DNA of 64,000 nt from Streptomyces angustmyceticus (GTDB lineage Bacteria; Actinomycetota; Actinomycetes; Streptomycetales; Streptomycetaceae): the NCBI RefSeq assembly GCF_019933235.1, contig NZ_CP082945.1:4811501-4875500 (forward strand), written 5' to 3'. This document shows positions 16,887 to 26,978 of the stretch, one piece after another (within the stretch, counting starts at the first letter, position 1; each line of letters begins with the position of its first letter). The position numbers were made by a program, and so were the translations under genes. The notes under the pieces are model-generated. The model was not told where the DNA came from and did not search any database. It saw nothing but the letters and a program-made list of their open reading frames with translations.

Positions 16887-18001
16887 TGCGCTTCCTCTCT
16901 TCCGTGCCGGCAGTAGGTGTTCAGTGGTGCCTTCGCCTCCTGGTAGGCCTTGGCGAGCGGTCGGCAGACCCGGCAGGTGCCGGAGAGCTGACAGCCGCCG
17001 CAGCCACCGGTGCGAAGCATCTGGGCATCAGCGATGCCGGGCAGGCGGAGGAATCCGTCCATGCCCTCGGTCATGAGGTCGATGGGGTTCTCGCGGCCGA
17101 CCTTGCACATGGTCGCCAGGCCGTGCGGATCGACGTGGAAGAAGGTGTGGCCGGCGGGGCAGCCCTTGAAGACGCTGGTGCCGTTCAAGAAGCCCGGGGC
17201 CTGCGCGGCCAGGGGGTCGGGGGTGCCCGAGTACGTCGGGGAGATTGTCCCGTACTCGGTGCGGCCGGCCCCGTACCGGTCGGCGAGGGCTCGCATGGCG
17301 TCCAGCTCGTGCGCGTTGTGCTTGGTGATGATCAGAGCCAGTTCGAGGGCGATCCCGGCCTTGCTCGCGGCGCTGAGCCCTTTCTCGACCAGCTTGAACG
17401 CCCCCTTCTTCCGGGTGAGGGAGTCGAAGCTGTCGGACGTCGCGCCGTAGAGGGAGACGGTCACCTTGTGCGGCGGAAGCTCCCGCAGCATCTCGATGAC
17501 CTCGGACCGGTGAAGCCGGGAGCCGTTGGTGAGGATCTCGATCAGCATCCCGGACCGGTGCGCGAGCACGTACGCGTCCATGAAGTCGCGGTCGATCAAC
17601 GGCTCGCCGCCGGTGAACTGCAACCACAGCACCCCGGCATCCCTCAGCAGGCGCAAGAGCCGGGCCTTGCCCTCCCACGGCAGGCCCTCGAACTTCCGCT
17701 CCGCGAGGTAGCAGTGCTCGCAGTTGAAGTTGCAGCCTTTGTTGATCTCGTACGTCGCACGGCCGTAACCGAGCCGGGTCTCCGGGCGCACCAGGACTGC
17801 CTCCCGCATGGGCACGCCCGCCAGGTCCAGACCCCACGCGGTTCGGGCGCCGTCGAGAAGCCAGTCGGGCAGGGAGCTGCTGCTCCCAGCGATCGAGGCG
17901 AGCTGCGCGTACATCGCTCGGGGGATTTGCATGCCGGCCCGGGCGCCGGGCCGGGCGACGAGGAACGTGCCGTTGTGCGGACTCGCGATCAACTGGTGCA
18001 C
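16883..18001 (-). CDS. Radical SAM/SPASM peptide-modifying enzyme
   Basis: Iron-sulfur enzyme of 372 residues. A roughly 85-residue N-terminal part could act as a peptide-binding region. The radical SAM domain has the cluster motif C90-x3-C94-x2-C97 and GGEP at 131-134. The C-terminal half fits a SPASM domain carrying auxiliary clusters: C281, then G294-x4-C299, then C334-x2-C337-x5-C343-x2-C346 and C364. SPASM enzymes typically modify ribosomal peptides (PqqE, sactisynthases, mycofactocin MftC). Its start lies inside the upstream small gene by 13 bases, and its stop overlaps the precursor-like ORF. The reaction type cannot be predicted. Confidence 0.88.
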   Translation of the reverse strand: MHQLIASPHNGTFLVARPGARAGMQIPRAMYAQLASIAGSSSSLPDWLLDGARTAWGLDLAGVPMREAVLVRPETRLGYGRATYEINKGCNFNCEHCYLAERKFEGLPWEGKARLLRLLRDAGVLWLQFTGGEPLIDRDFMDAYVLAHRSGMLIEILTNGSRLHRSEVIEMLRELPPHKVTVSLYGATSDSFDSLTRKKGAFKLVEKGLSAASKAGIALELALIITKHNAHELDAMRALADRYGAGRTEYGTISPTYSGTPDPLAAQAPGFLNGTSVFKGCPAGHTFFHVDPHGLATMCKVGRENPIDLMTEGMDGFLRLPGIADAQMLRTGGCGGCQLSGTCRVCRPLAKAYQEAKAPLNTYCRHGREEAQ

Positions 18002-18312
18002 GAGGCCTCCTCCACGGTGTCTTCCCAGGTGTGCTGTTCGGAGTGGTCGGCGAACAGACAGCAGCCCTCCCGGTCAGGGCCGGGGCCGGTCACCGGACAG
18101 TCCGGCAGCACGACCAGATCCACGTGGGCACCGCCCCAGCGGAACCACAGCGCGGTGCCGTACTCCAGATCGTCGAGCAGGCCGTAGTGCTCGCCGTCCT
18201 CGTGTGCGCACAACTGGCACTGAACGGCACTGTCGACGCATTCCGTGGCCGACCTCCCCCGCGCTTCCCGCGCCAGGCCCAGTGGCAGTCGGCGCCGGTG
18301 CGCGCACCTCAT
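17989..18312 (-). CDS. Small Cys-containing protein upstream of the radical SAM gene
   Basis: An unrecognised 107-residue protein. It contains CQLCAHEDGEHYG in the middle, an aromatic patch (ALWFRWGGAHVDLVVLPDCPV), a CC pair (EGCCLFADHSEQH) and a terminal Cys. Seven cysteines and several histidines suggest metal binding. The ATG at 18312 shares a base with the preceding gene's stop (TGATG), and a GTG at 18315 is also possible. Its 3' end overlaps the radical SAM start by 13 bases, so it belongs to the same operon. Confidence 0.6.
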   Translation of the reverse strand: MRCAHRRRLPLGLAREARGRSATECVDSAVQCQLCAHEDGEHYGLLDDLEYGTALWFRWGGAHVDLVVLPDCPVTGPGPDREGCCLFADHSEQHTWEDTVEEASCTS

Positions 18313-18569
18313 CACGACACCACCCGAGGGGAAGCTCCGACGCGCGGCTTATGACCGGTGCAGCGCCGGCACATACATGGTGGGAACCGGCCAGGGTTGT
18401 CGAATGTCGCCGGATGTTCTTCCTCCCGCACCTCCCTCACCGGGCCCCACGTCCGGCCGGAGTCATGGGAGATCCTGAGTGTCATGAGGACGCGCTGTTC
18501 GGTACCCAGGCCCGGAATCCGCGCATCGTCGTCCGGCTCGTGCGTCAGAATCTCGCCGCTCGTGGTCAT
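18312..18569 (-). CDS. First small gene of the radical SAM operon (85 aa)
   Basis: An unrecognised 85-residue protein. It has a short strand-forming segment (RVLMTLRISHDSGRTWGPVREV) followed by NPGRFPPCMCRRCTGHKP, in which three cysteines (C-x-C-x2-C) could bind metal. The ATG at 18569 has a good AGAGGAG Shine-Dalgarno, so this is likely the first gene of the leftward operon, facing the XRE regulator across 148 bases. Its stop overlaps the next start. Confidence 0.55.
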   Translation of the reverse strand: MTTSGEILTHEPDDDARIPGLGTEQRVLMTLRISHDSGRTWGPVREVREEEHPATFDNPGRFPPCMCRRCTGHKPRVGASPRVVS

Positions 18570-18717
18570 GACCGAACTCCTCTGTGGATCTGTGCTCGTT
18601 CGGGGCAACATCCAGAAAAGCCGGAGGAGTTGGAGTTCTCCACGGCATCGGTGCGGCAGTCTTGACGCAGATCCGTGCACGGACTTCGAACAGGCCGGAC
18701 TACGGGAAGGGCCGATC
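18570..18717. promoter_or_regulatory. Divergent control region of the radical SAM operon and XRE-TPR gene
   Basis: This 148-base gap separates the leftward small-gene/radical SAM operon from the rightward regulator and must hold both promoters. It contains the short inverted repeat TGGAG-TT-CTCCA at 18631-18642, a plausible operator. I could not assign -10/-35 hexamers with confidence. Confidence 0.4.
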
Positions 18718-19971
18718 ATGGGACTGGCGAGAAGGCGCAGGACCCTGGGCTACAGTCAGGAGAAATTGGCCCAGTTACTCGGCGTGGACCGCACAACGGT
18801 CGGACGCTGGGAGAGCGGCAGAATCGCCCCTCAACCACCCCAGCGACGAGCCTTGGCCACCGCCCTTGACGTCAGCCTTCACGAGCTGGATGCCCTCCTG
18901 ATGCCGCCAGGAGCAACAAGCAAGGAGAAGCCGGGGCAGCAGCCCAGTGACCCCCCGAACGCGGGAGAGCCTGACGACATGATCCGCCGCGAATTCCTGC
19001 GCATACTCACCGTCAGCGGAGCTCTGGCCGCTCTCCCGGCCGAGGAGGCGGAAGCCCTCACCGCAGGAGTCTGCCGGGGAACTCCCGCCGATTTCGCCCG
19101 CATGAACAGCCACCTCTGGCAGGTCTACCAACTCGCGCGCACCAAGGGTTCCGTCTACCCCGTCGTCCGCGAGCAGCTGACGACGCTCAACGAAGCCCTG
19201 GCGGGGAAGCGCGGCAACGCCCGTCCGCTCCTGAACGCGGCAGCAGATCTCTTTCAGCTGGCCGGCGAGGTGGCATTCGACGCGAACCGGTACGCCGAAG
19301 CCGCTGCCTCATATGCGCTCGCGGCATCGATCAGCAAGGACACCGGAGCGTACGACCTGTGGGCCTGCGCCCTGGTACGGCACGCCTACGTCGACATGTC
19401 GGAGCACCGATACCGCCAGGCGGCACAGATGCTCGGCGTGGCCGAGAGGCTCGCCGGGCGTGGGGACAAGACGCTCTCGACCCGTCATTGGGTTGCCTCG
19501 GTCCAAGCGGAGGCGCACGCCGGCCTGGGCGATCTGCAAGCGTGTGAGCGCGCATTGGGGCGCGCTGAGGAAGTCCGGGAACTTACCCCGGACAGTGCCA
19601 ATGGCGGATGGCTCAGGTTCGACGGATCCCGGCTCGCAGAGGAGCGTGGTGCGCGCTATGCCCGACTCGGGCGCCTGGACCTGGCGGAGGCAACGCTGCG
19701 GGAGGCCTTGCAGCACACGGCCTTGGCGTCCGGACAGTCGTTGCGGCGAAGGGGCGCGGTGCTGACGGACCTGGCGGCCATCGGCGTGAAGCGGCGCGAT
19801 CCTGAGCAGGCGGTCTCCTATGGCAGAGAAGCGGTCGAACTGGCTCGCGCCTCATCTTCGGGGTACATCGCCCGTAGACTCCGAGACCTGTGCGACGAGT
19901 TCGGCCCCCTGAGCCGGGACCACCGGGTGGCCGAGCTGGGGGCGGAGATCGCCACGCTCAGCACGCCGTGA
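18718..19971 (+). CDS. XRE-family HTH regulator with TPR-like C-domain
   Basis: DNA-binding regulator of 417 residues. An XRE helix-turn-helix opens the protein (LGYSQEKLAQLLGVDRTTVGRWESG, about 9-33). A linker carries DDMIRREFLRILTVSG, and alpha-helical TPR-like repeats fill about 120-417. This architecture resembles peptide- or small-molecule-responsive regulators of the Rgg/PlcR kind and many streptomycete cluster regulators. The ATG at 18718 is preceded by GGGAAGG and was chosen over in-frame upstream ATGs inside the shared promoter. Control of the divergent operon is inference from position. Confidence 0.85.
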   Translation: MGLARRRRTLGYSQEKLAQLLGVDRTTVGRWESGRIAPQPPQRRALATALDVSLHELDALLMPPGATSKEKPGQQPSDPPNAGEPDDMIRREFLRILTVSGALAALPAEEAEALTAGVCRGTPADFARMNSHLWQVYQLARTKGSVYPVVREQLTTLNEALAGKRGNARPLLNAAADLFQLAGEVAFDANRYAEAAASYALAASISKDTGAYDLWACALVRHAYVDMSEHRYRQAAQMLGVAERLAGRGDKTLSTRHWVASVQAEAHAGLGDLQACERALGRAEEVRELTPDSANGGWLRFDGSRLAEERGARYARLGRLDLAEATLREALQHTALASGQSLRRRGAVLTDLAAIGVKRRDPEQAVSYGREAVELARASSSGYIARRLRDLCDEFGPLSRDHRVAELGAEIATLSTP

Positions 19972-19985
19972 CGAGAGGGGTTGGC

Positions 19986-20351
19986 ATGTCGCAGACCGAA
20001 GGCGCACGACTGTTCCGGGAAGCCTGGATCGCGGGAGTGCACCAGCACTTCCCCGGCGAGCCGAAGGCCGGCTACGTGACCCCCTGGGCGGACACCCCGC
20101 AGTGGGAACGCGAGGCCGCCGGGTCCGTCTACGAGCAGGTGCGCCAGTTCGTCGAGGCCAGTGACGGGCGCACGTCCCGGCTGTCCCGGGAGCAGAAGAG
20201 CCGTTTCGTCGCGACCTGCTGGACGGCCCAGATGTTCAAGCACTTCGACGACCCCAAACCGGGATACGTCGCGGACTGGTCCGGCCTCCCGGCCTGGCAG
20301 CAGGAGACCGACGCCGACATCTTCGAGGCCATCGAGAAGTCGCTGAGCTGA
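19986..20351 (+). CDS. Small protein made of two copies of a Trp/HF motif
   Basis: An unrecognised 121-residue protein 14 bases after the XRE regulator and probably co-transcribed (Shine-Dalgarno GAGAGGGG). Two units of about 43 residues repeat the pattern W-x4-H/F-x-HF-x4-K-x-GYV-x2-W-x2-P-x-W-x2-E-x4-V/I-Y/F-E: WIAGVHQHF...KAGYVTPW and WTAQMFKHF...KPGYVADW. The longer in-frame start at 19890 lies within the regulator gene and is unlikely. It may be a partner of the regulator or of the peptide system. Confidence 0.7.
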   Translation: MSQTEGARLFREAWIAGVHQHFPGEPKAGYVTPWADTPQWEREAAGSVYEQVRQFVEASDGRTSRLSREQKSRFVATCWTAQMFKHFDDPKPGYVADWSGLPAWQQETDADIFEAIEKSLS

Positions 20352-20433
20352 CCGCGCAGGGGCGGGGCCGGGGGCGACGGGCACCCGGTGATCGGGTCAG
20401 TGCGGGCCGCCGCCGGACCACGAACAAAGGGTG

Positions 20434-21234
20434 CTAAGCCGAACCCTCTGCCCCGACCTCGCCCTCGCTCCCGCCCCCGCTCCTCGCGGCGTCGGCCAGC
20501 ACCCGGGCCACCACCTGCCCGGCCCGTACCGCGTGCTCCGCGGTCGTCGGGACGCAGCGGTCCGCCGCCGGGTCGTACGCGGTCATGATCACGCCCGCGT
20601 GGTCGCTGTCCAGTTCCTGGAGCGTCACGGTCCGGCCCGCCGACCGCAGCGTGTCGGCGAGGTCGCGGGAGTACCGGGCGTCCAAGACGGTGTCGCGGGC
20701 CCCGTGCACCAGGTGGACGGGCACGCCCGGCTCCCGCCCCGCGGCGAGATCGTCGAGCGGTGCGGTCCCGGTGGTCCGGGCGGTCAGGTCGTAGCGGCCC
20801 GCCACCCCCACCACCGCGTTCGGCCGCCACCCGCCCACGCTCTCGGGCCACAGCGCGACCCCCAGCGCGGCTCCGGCCCCCGCCGACCATCCGGCCAGCA
20901 CCAACGACTCCCCGTCGCCGCCCAGCCCGCCCGCTTCCTCGCGGGCGAAGGCCAGCGACTCCAGCAGGTGCGCCCGGCCCCCGTCGGCAGCGTCCGAGCG
21001 CCAGTCCGGTACCAGGACCAGCAGGCCCTGCGCCGCCGCGGTGCGCCCCAGCGGTTCGAGGACGTCCCGCTCGTCGGGACCGATGCCATGCCACAGCAGC
21101 ACGACGGGCAACGGCCCGGGCGCGCCCGCCGGCCGGTGCACATCCAGCCGCTTCCCGCTCGGGCCGTAGACCAGCCCGCGTACCGTCTCCACGGCTGTGC
21201 CCGCGGGGTCCGCCATGCCCATGTCCGGTGCCAT
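20434..21234 (-). CDS. Alpha/beta hydrolase
   Basis: Serine hydrolase of about 266 residues. The oxyanion-hole HGIG, nucleophile elbow GWSAG, acid in HGARDTVLD and histidine in DSDHAG form a complete catalytic set in the right order. There is no signal peptide. Three ATGs lie close together at the start (21234, 21222, 21216) and none has a clear Shine-Dalgarno. It is convergent with the duplicated-motif gene. The fold is similar to dienelactone hydrolases and small esterases, and the substrate is unknown. Confidence 0.8.
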   Translation of the reverse strand: MAPDMGMADPAGTAVETVRGLVYGPSGKRLDVHRPAGAPGPLPVVLLWHGIGPDERDVLEPLGRTAAAQGLLVLVPDWRSDAADGGRAHLLESLAFAREEAGGLGGDGESLVLAGWSAGAGAALGVALWPESVGGWRPNAVVGVAGRYDLTARTTGTAPLDDLAAGREPGVPVHLVHGARDTVLDARYSRDLADTLRSAGRTVTLQELDSDHAGVIMTAYDPAADRCVPTTAEHAVRAGQVVARVLADAARSGGGSEGEVGAEGSA

Positions 21235-21558
21235 GACGGCACGTTACAACGAGGGCGTGGAGTCTCAGGCGCCCGTGCTTGCTGTGGAGCACCCTCCGTG
21301 CATCCGGCACTGCCGCACACCGGGAACGGCTTCCCCGCCGAGGCAGTAGGGCCATCGGGCCATACGGCCGGTGCTATGCCCTGATTTGGCCGCGCAAGCG
21401 TGCAGGCTTCGATTGGCGCCATAACGCGTCGATATGCGCTAGCGAGATATGGCGTGAATGCTGTGCTTTCGCAGCCCGGTTGTTCAGAGGTTTTGCGTCG
21501 GCCGGTGCATGGCGGGCAGCATGTGGCGGGATTCATGGCGTCAACGGGGAAGGGCTAC
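21235..21558. other. Gap of 324 bases before the WXG-type operon
   Basis: This stretch is visibly richer in A/T than its surroundings, consistent with promoters for the leftward hydrolase and the rightward operon. It contains a repeated GATATG (21431 and 21446 area) around the palindrome CGCTAGCG. No convincing gene or hexamer pair was found. A longer in-frame start of the next gene at 21400 would fall here but has no ribosome-binding site. Confidence 0.35.
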
Positions 21559-21900
21559 GTGTGGCTGACAGCGAGTCATTTCGTTGATCATGCTGAGCTG
21601 GTAAAGCTGGCAAAGAGTTTCGAAGGGCACTCCTACGACCTGGAGTCGACCCTCAAGAAGTTCGTCGCGGAAACCGGGGAAGAAGCCATCAGTGACGGTT
21701 TCGGCGTCCTGACCGAATCCGAAGAGGTCACCTCGGCGTACATCGAGTACTCCAGAGACGTCGCCAGTGCCATGAAGTCCATCTACGGCCACCTCGACGC
21801 CATCGGCGCAGGTTTGCGACAGGTCACCACGAACACGGACACCAATGACCAGGGTGTCGGTGCGCTCTTCGGCGAGCACGGGGCAAGTGATGAGTGGTAA
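21559..21900 (+). CDS. Small helical protein, ESX/EspC-like candidate
   Basis: A 113-residue, charged, mostly helical protein starting at GTG 21559 after a GGGGAAGGG site. The C-terminal part (SIYGHLDAIGAGLRQVTTNTDTNDQGVGALFG) resembles EspC-like or WXG100-like type VII secretion substrates, which are helical hairpins of about 100 residues ending in a short flexible tail. There is no W-x-G in the turn, so the assignment is tentative. It overlaps the next gene by 11 bases. Confidence 0.55.
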   Translation: MWLTASHFVDHAELVKLAKSFEGHSYDLESTLKKFVAETGEEAISDGFGVLTESEEVTSAYIEYSRDVASAMKSIYGHLDAIGAGLRQVTTNTDTNDQGVGALFGEHGASDEW

Positions 21901-23005
21901 CGAGTCCGTCGGCGAGGAGATCGTCGAACTCGGAATTGAAATTGTTCATCCGGGAGGTCGACCGGACGAGCTGAGAGAGGCAGCCAGGCAGTGGCGTCAC
22001 CTAAAAACCGAGGTCGAACACATCTTCGGCGCTCTGGACAAACAGGTGAACGCCACGGTCGGACACACCTGGCGGGGACCGGCTGCCGAGGCATTCCATA
22101 AGCACTGGAACGAGTGCAAAAAGGCCACAGATCACGTGACCGAGCACTTCGATGAAGCTGCCGAAGGTCTCGACAAGGCAGCGAAGGCCATCGAAGAGGT
22201 CAACAAGGAAATCGAGGACATCTACCTCGAGATCGGGATCTCCGTAGGTGTCTCGATCGGTATGTCCTTCCTGACCCTCGGTGTCTCCGCCGCGGTCGGT
22301 ACGGCGCGGGTGGCGATGTTGGCCAAGAAGGCCGTGGACGCGGCCGGCATGCTGGGCCGGATGCTTCGGGCGGTTGCCAACGCGTACAAGGCGTTCAAGA
22401 GCATCAACACCTTCACGGCCACCGTTGCGAAAATGGTGTCGTCCTTCGCGCTGAACACCACGACCGGTACCGCCGGCGGCGTGGCCACGAGCCTTATCAG
22501 CGGCAAGGGCCCCGAGTGGCGGACGAACCTCATGGGCGGAATCGGGGGCGCGACCGTCGGTACCGGCGCGGGCGCGCTCGCCGGCCGTCTGGGTGCCGGC
22601 GAATTCGTCGGCGGGGCCGCAAGCGGCGCGGCCGGCGGTGTCGCCGGCGATGCCCTGGACTCCTGGCGCAAGGGCGAGGATCTCGACATGCGGCAGACTG
22701 CGATCACCGCCATCTCCGGCGGCGCGGCGGGTGGTGCCGGAGGCACGCTGCGCGGCGTCGACAAGGGCATGCGCGATATCGCGAACGATCTCAGGGGCAC
22801 CCATACCCCCGAGAGCCACGACATCGGCAGGGACACCGCTTGGGGCACCACCGTCCCCATCGCCGGTGGTGTCGCGGCGAACGACGGCAAGGACGGCTGG
22901 GGAGACGTGGACGACCACAACAAGGATGTCCAGTCGGGCGCCGAGCAGGGCACCAGGACCCGCGATGAATCAGCGACCGACGAGGTGCGACATGTCTTCG
23001 GCTGA
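21890..23005 (+). CDS. WXG-domain protein with Gly/Ala-rich C-terminus
   Basis: A 371-residue protein. Residues 20-110 form a helical hairpin with a W-R-G turn (TWRGPAAEAF, 61-70), like the N-domain of large ESX-associated proteins. A hydrophobic segment follows (ISVGVSIGMSFLTLGVSAAVG, about 117-137). Residues 160-340 are rich in Gly/Ala (GGIGGATVGTGAGALAG). The ATG at 21890 overlaps the previous stop. It looks like a type VII-type secreted or surface protein. No toxin domain is recognisable, and no EccC-type ATPase is in the window. Confidence 0.65.
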   Translation: MSGNESVGEEIVELGIEIVHPGGRPDELREAARQWRHLKTEVEHIFGALDKQVNATVGHTWRGPAAEAFHKHWNECKKATDHVTEHFDEAAEGLDKAAKAIEEVNKEIEDIYLEIGISVGVSIGMSFLTLGVSAAVGTARVAMLAKKAVDAAGMLGRMLRAVANAYKAFKSINTFTATVAKMVSSFALNTTTGTAGGVATSLISGKGPEWRTNLMGGIGGATVGTGAGALAGRLGAGEFVGGAASGAAGGVAGDALDSWRKGEDLDMRQTAITAISGGAAGGAGGTLRGVDKGMRDIANDLRGTHTPESHDIGRDTAWGTTVPIAGGVAANDGKDGWGDVDDHNKDVQSGAEQGTRTRDESATDEVRHVFG

Positions 23006-24437
23006 CCCGACCACAACCGGCGCCGTGCCCGCCCTTCGCCGGGTGGGCACGGCGCCCCGGCGGGCCGGGGCATTGTTCGGCGCACTGGGGTTGGCAGCAA
23101 TCCTGCCCGTGCTGCCGCTGTGGCTCTTCTGCTCGGATCCGGAACCGCGCCGGACGGCGATCCTCATCGCGCTGGGTTGCGCACTGGCCAGTCTCGGCGG
23201 CATCGCCCTTTTCCAGCGCGCGGCAGGGGGACGGCGGTCGTACGCCGAGGTCGCTGTCGCCGAGTTCTCGGCAACGACGGAGCCGGGCGGGCCGGGCGCC
23301 GCAGGGCCGGACCAACCGCCCTCGGTGCTGCCCTCACGCCGTGGCATGCAAGCTCGTTCCCTCGTCTGGTACTTCGGGGTCTGCACGGTGCTGGTGAGCC
23401 TTCTCGCCCTGGTGATGGGTGCGCCGCAGCGGCCGGAGCGTATGCAGCGGATCGTGGACGCCGGGGCCGAGTTCGCGAACGTGCCGGTCGAGAAGGTGAG
23501 CGACGTCCGGCTCCACGATCCGAGCAAGGGGCACGACTACTACACCTCGACCGTGGTCGTCCGGCTCGCCCCGGGCTCGGGCGCGGAGGGGGATCCGGTG
23601 ACGGCCAGGGTCCACCCGGTGACGCACGACCGTCCGCACGTGGGCGGCAAGGTCTCGGTTCTCTACGCCCCGGACCGTCCCGCGCTGGGCGCCCTCGCGG
23701 GGAACGAGCGCAGCCTCGGTGACGCGTTTGAGGGCTCCACGATGACGACCGGTCGTACCTGGATCGTCGGCATCGCCTGGGCCGCCGGAATCGTCCTCTC
23801 GGTCATCGGTCTTTCCCTGCGCCATGGATTCCGTTCCTTCTCACGGCTGGGCGGCGCTGACATGGCCGTACGCGGGACATGTCTGGGGGCCGGTTTCTGG
23901 CAGCGGGACTCCCGTAAGGAGCAGTGCCTGAAAATCGTCACGGCGTCCTCCCGCACCGCCCACTTCCTGGTCCCTGTCACGGAGGATCAGGTACCCGCGT
24001 CCCTCAAGGGGCAGCATCTGTGGCTGTGCTGGGAAGCCCCACGCGGCGCCGAGAACGGACAGTCCGCCGCGGGCGGCACCGTGGCGGCACTGGTGTCCGA
24101 CGACGGCTGGGTGATGCACGGGAAACTGAAGGCCGACGACGCGCGGATGATGGCCGCCGAGGGCGTCTCCGTCGACAAGGCCGCGGCAGGGCACAGCGAG
24201 TCCCGCGTCCTGCGGCTCTGGAATCCACACTCCGCATGGCCCCTTTACCTGGCACCGTCCGCCTTGGCGCTCGCGGCGGCGCTCATCGGCTGCGCCGCGC
24301 TGCTGACCCTCGACATCACGGGCACCTGGCGCTGGATGATCGGGCTGGCCGGAGCCGTCATCGGACTGACTCTCGCCTACGCCGCGATGAAGGCCCCGTA
24401 CCTGTCGAATGCCGGAGACCCGGAAGCAGCGTCCTAG
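22992..24437 (+). CDS. Multi-pass membrane protein with DUF3592-like loop
   Basis: A 481-residue protein with hydrophobic helices near residues 25-75, 125-145, 250-275 and 410-460, and an extracytoplasmic loop (VRLHDPSKGHDYYTSTVVVRLAPGSG) whose layout resembles DUF3592 proteins. Its ATG lies 14 bases inside the WXG-domain gene, so all three genes form one overlapping operon. It may anchor or export the WXG-type products, but nothing shows this directly. Confidence 0.65.
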   Translation: MSSADPTTTGAVPALRRVGTAPRRAGALFGALGLAAILPVLPLWLFCSDPEPRRTAILIALGCALASLGGIALFQRAAGGRRSYAEVAVAEFSATTEPGGPGAAGPDQPPSVLPSRRGMQARSLVWYFGVCTVLVSLLALVMGAPQRPERMQRIVDAGAEFANVPVEKVSDVRLHDPSKGHDYYTSTVVVRLAPGSGAEGDPVTARVHPVTHDRPHVGGKVSVLYAPDRPALGALAGNERSLGDAFEGSTMTTGRTWIVGIAWAAGIVLSVIGLSLRHGFRSFSRLGGADMAVRGTCLGAGFWQRDSRKEQCLKIVTASSRTAHFLVPVTEDQVPASLKGQHLWLCWEAPRGAENGQSAAGGTVAALVSDDGWVMHGKLKADDARMMAAEGVSVDKAAAGHSESRVLRLWNPHSAWPLYLAPSALALAAALIGCAALLTLDITGTWRWMIGLAGAVIGLTLAYAAMKAPYLSNAGDPEAAS

Positions 24438-24812
24438 CCGCTCGCGACGGCGAACGACACCGCCCGGAAACGAGCAGCAGCCCGGAGCGGCCAGCAGGCA
24501 TCCCCGCCGGGCAGTGCCCTTCCGCTCATGCCCACCACCGCCGTCAGGGCGGCCACGAAGGCGGCGGCGAGGGGAAGGCCCACGGCGACCCGGGCCACGG
24601 CGAACCCGTCACCCAGGGTGCCGTATCGCGCACGGAAGTGGTGGGCGGCGCCGGGGCATTGATCATGCGGGCCGCGCCAGGAGCGCCCGCAGCCCCGTCC
24701 GCCCGTGCGGATACTCATCTCCCGGCGGCCGTCCTCCCCGCGCCGACTAGGCTGGGCAAGTCGATCGATCTGACGTGCAGGTCGGAAGTGCAGGTCTGAG
24801 TGCAGGAGTGAG
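24438..24812. other. Gap of 375 bases before the ABC-F gene
   Basis: No well-supported gene is present. A 94-codon leftward frame (24718 down to 24434) with one hydrophobic stretch exists but lacks a proper Shine-Dalgarno and I do not accept it. At the right end, GTGCAG occurs three times at 24775, 24788 and 24800 in the leader just before the AGGAGTGAG ribosome-binding site of the ABC-F gene. Confidence 0.4.
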
Positions 24813-26612
<1,800 letters not shown>

Positions 26613-26978
26613 GGGCAGTCTTGAGGCGTTCCACAACACCTCCGTGGTGCCTGCCGCGCCGCGGCCGGTGTCCGGTACCTGGGGGCCGGCAACCAACCTG
26701 GTTCCGGCCAGATCGTCGAGCTTCCAGTGGCTCGTGGGACGAGCGGCAGCACCGAGCCGTGTGATGCCTGGCGCCCGCTCCTTCCCGCATCGCGAATGCC
26801 CGCGCCGCCCCGCACCCCCCAGGACGCCCATCGGCCCCGAATGGCCGGGATTCCAGCATTCCGGGGGGCTTCTTCCCGGTAGGGGGCGCGCTATCGCAGC
26901 CGAGCGTGTAGCTTCCCGGGGACGAGCGGCCCGGTCGGGGGCCGCGCCGGGGCCCGCCGGGGTGGAGGGGGTTGCTCG
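26613..26978. other. Gap of 366 bases upstream of the first LuxR-type regulator
   Basis: No gene supported. The right part (from about 26880) is less GC-rich and probably contains the promoter of the downstream regulator, whose ribosome-binding site GGTGGAGGGGG is clear. No operator or terminator could be assigned. Confidence 0.35.
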
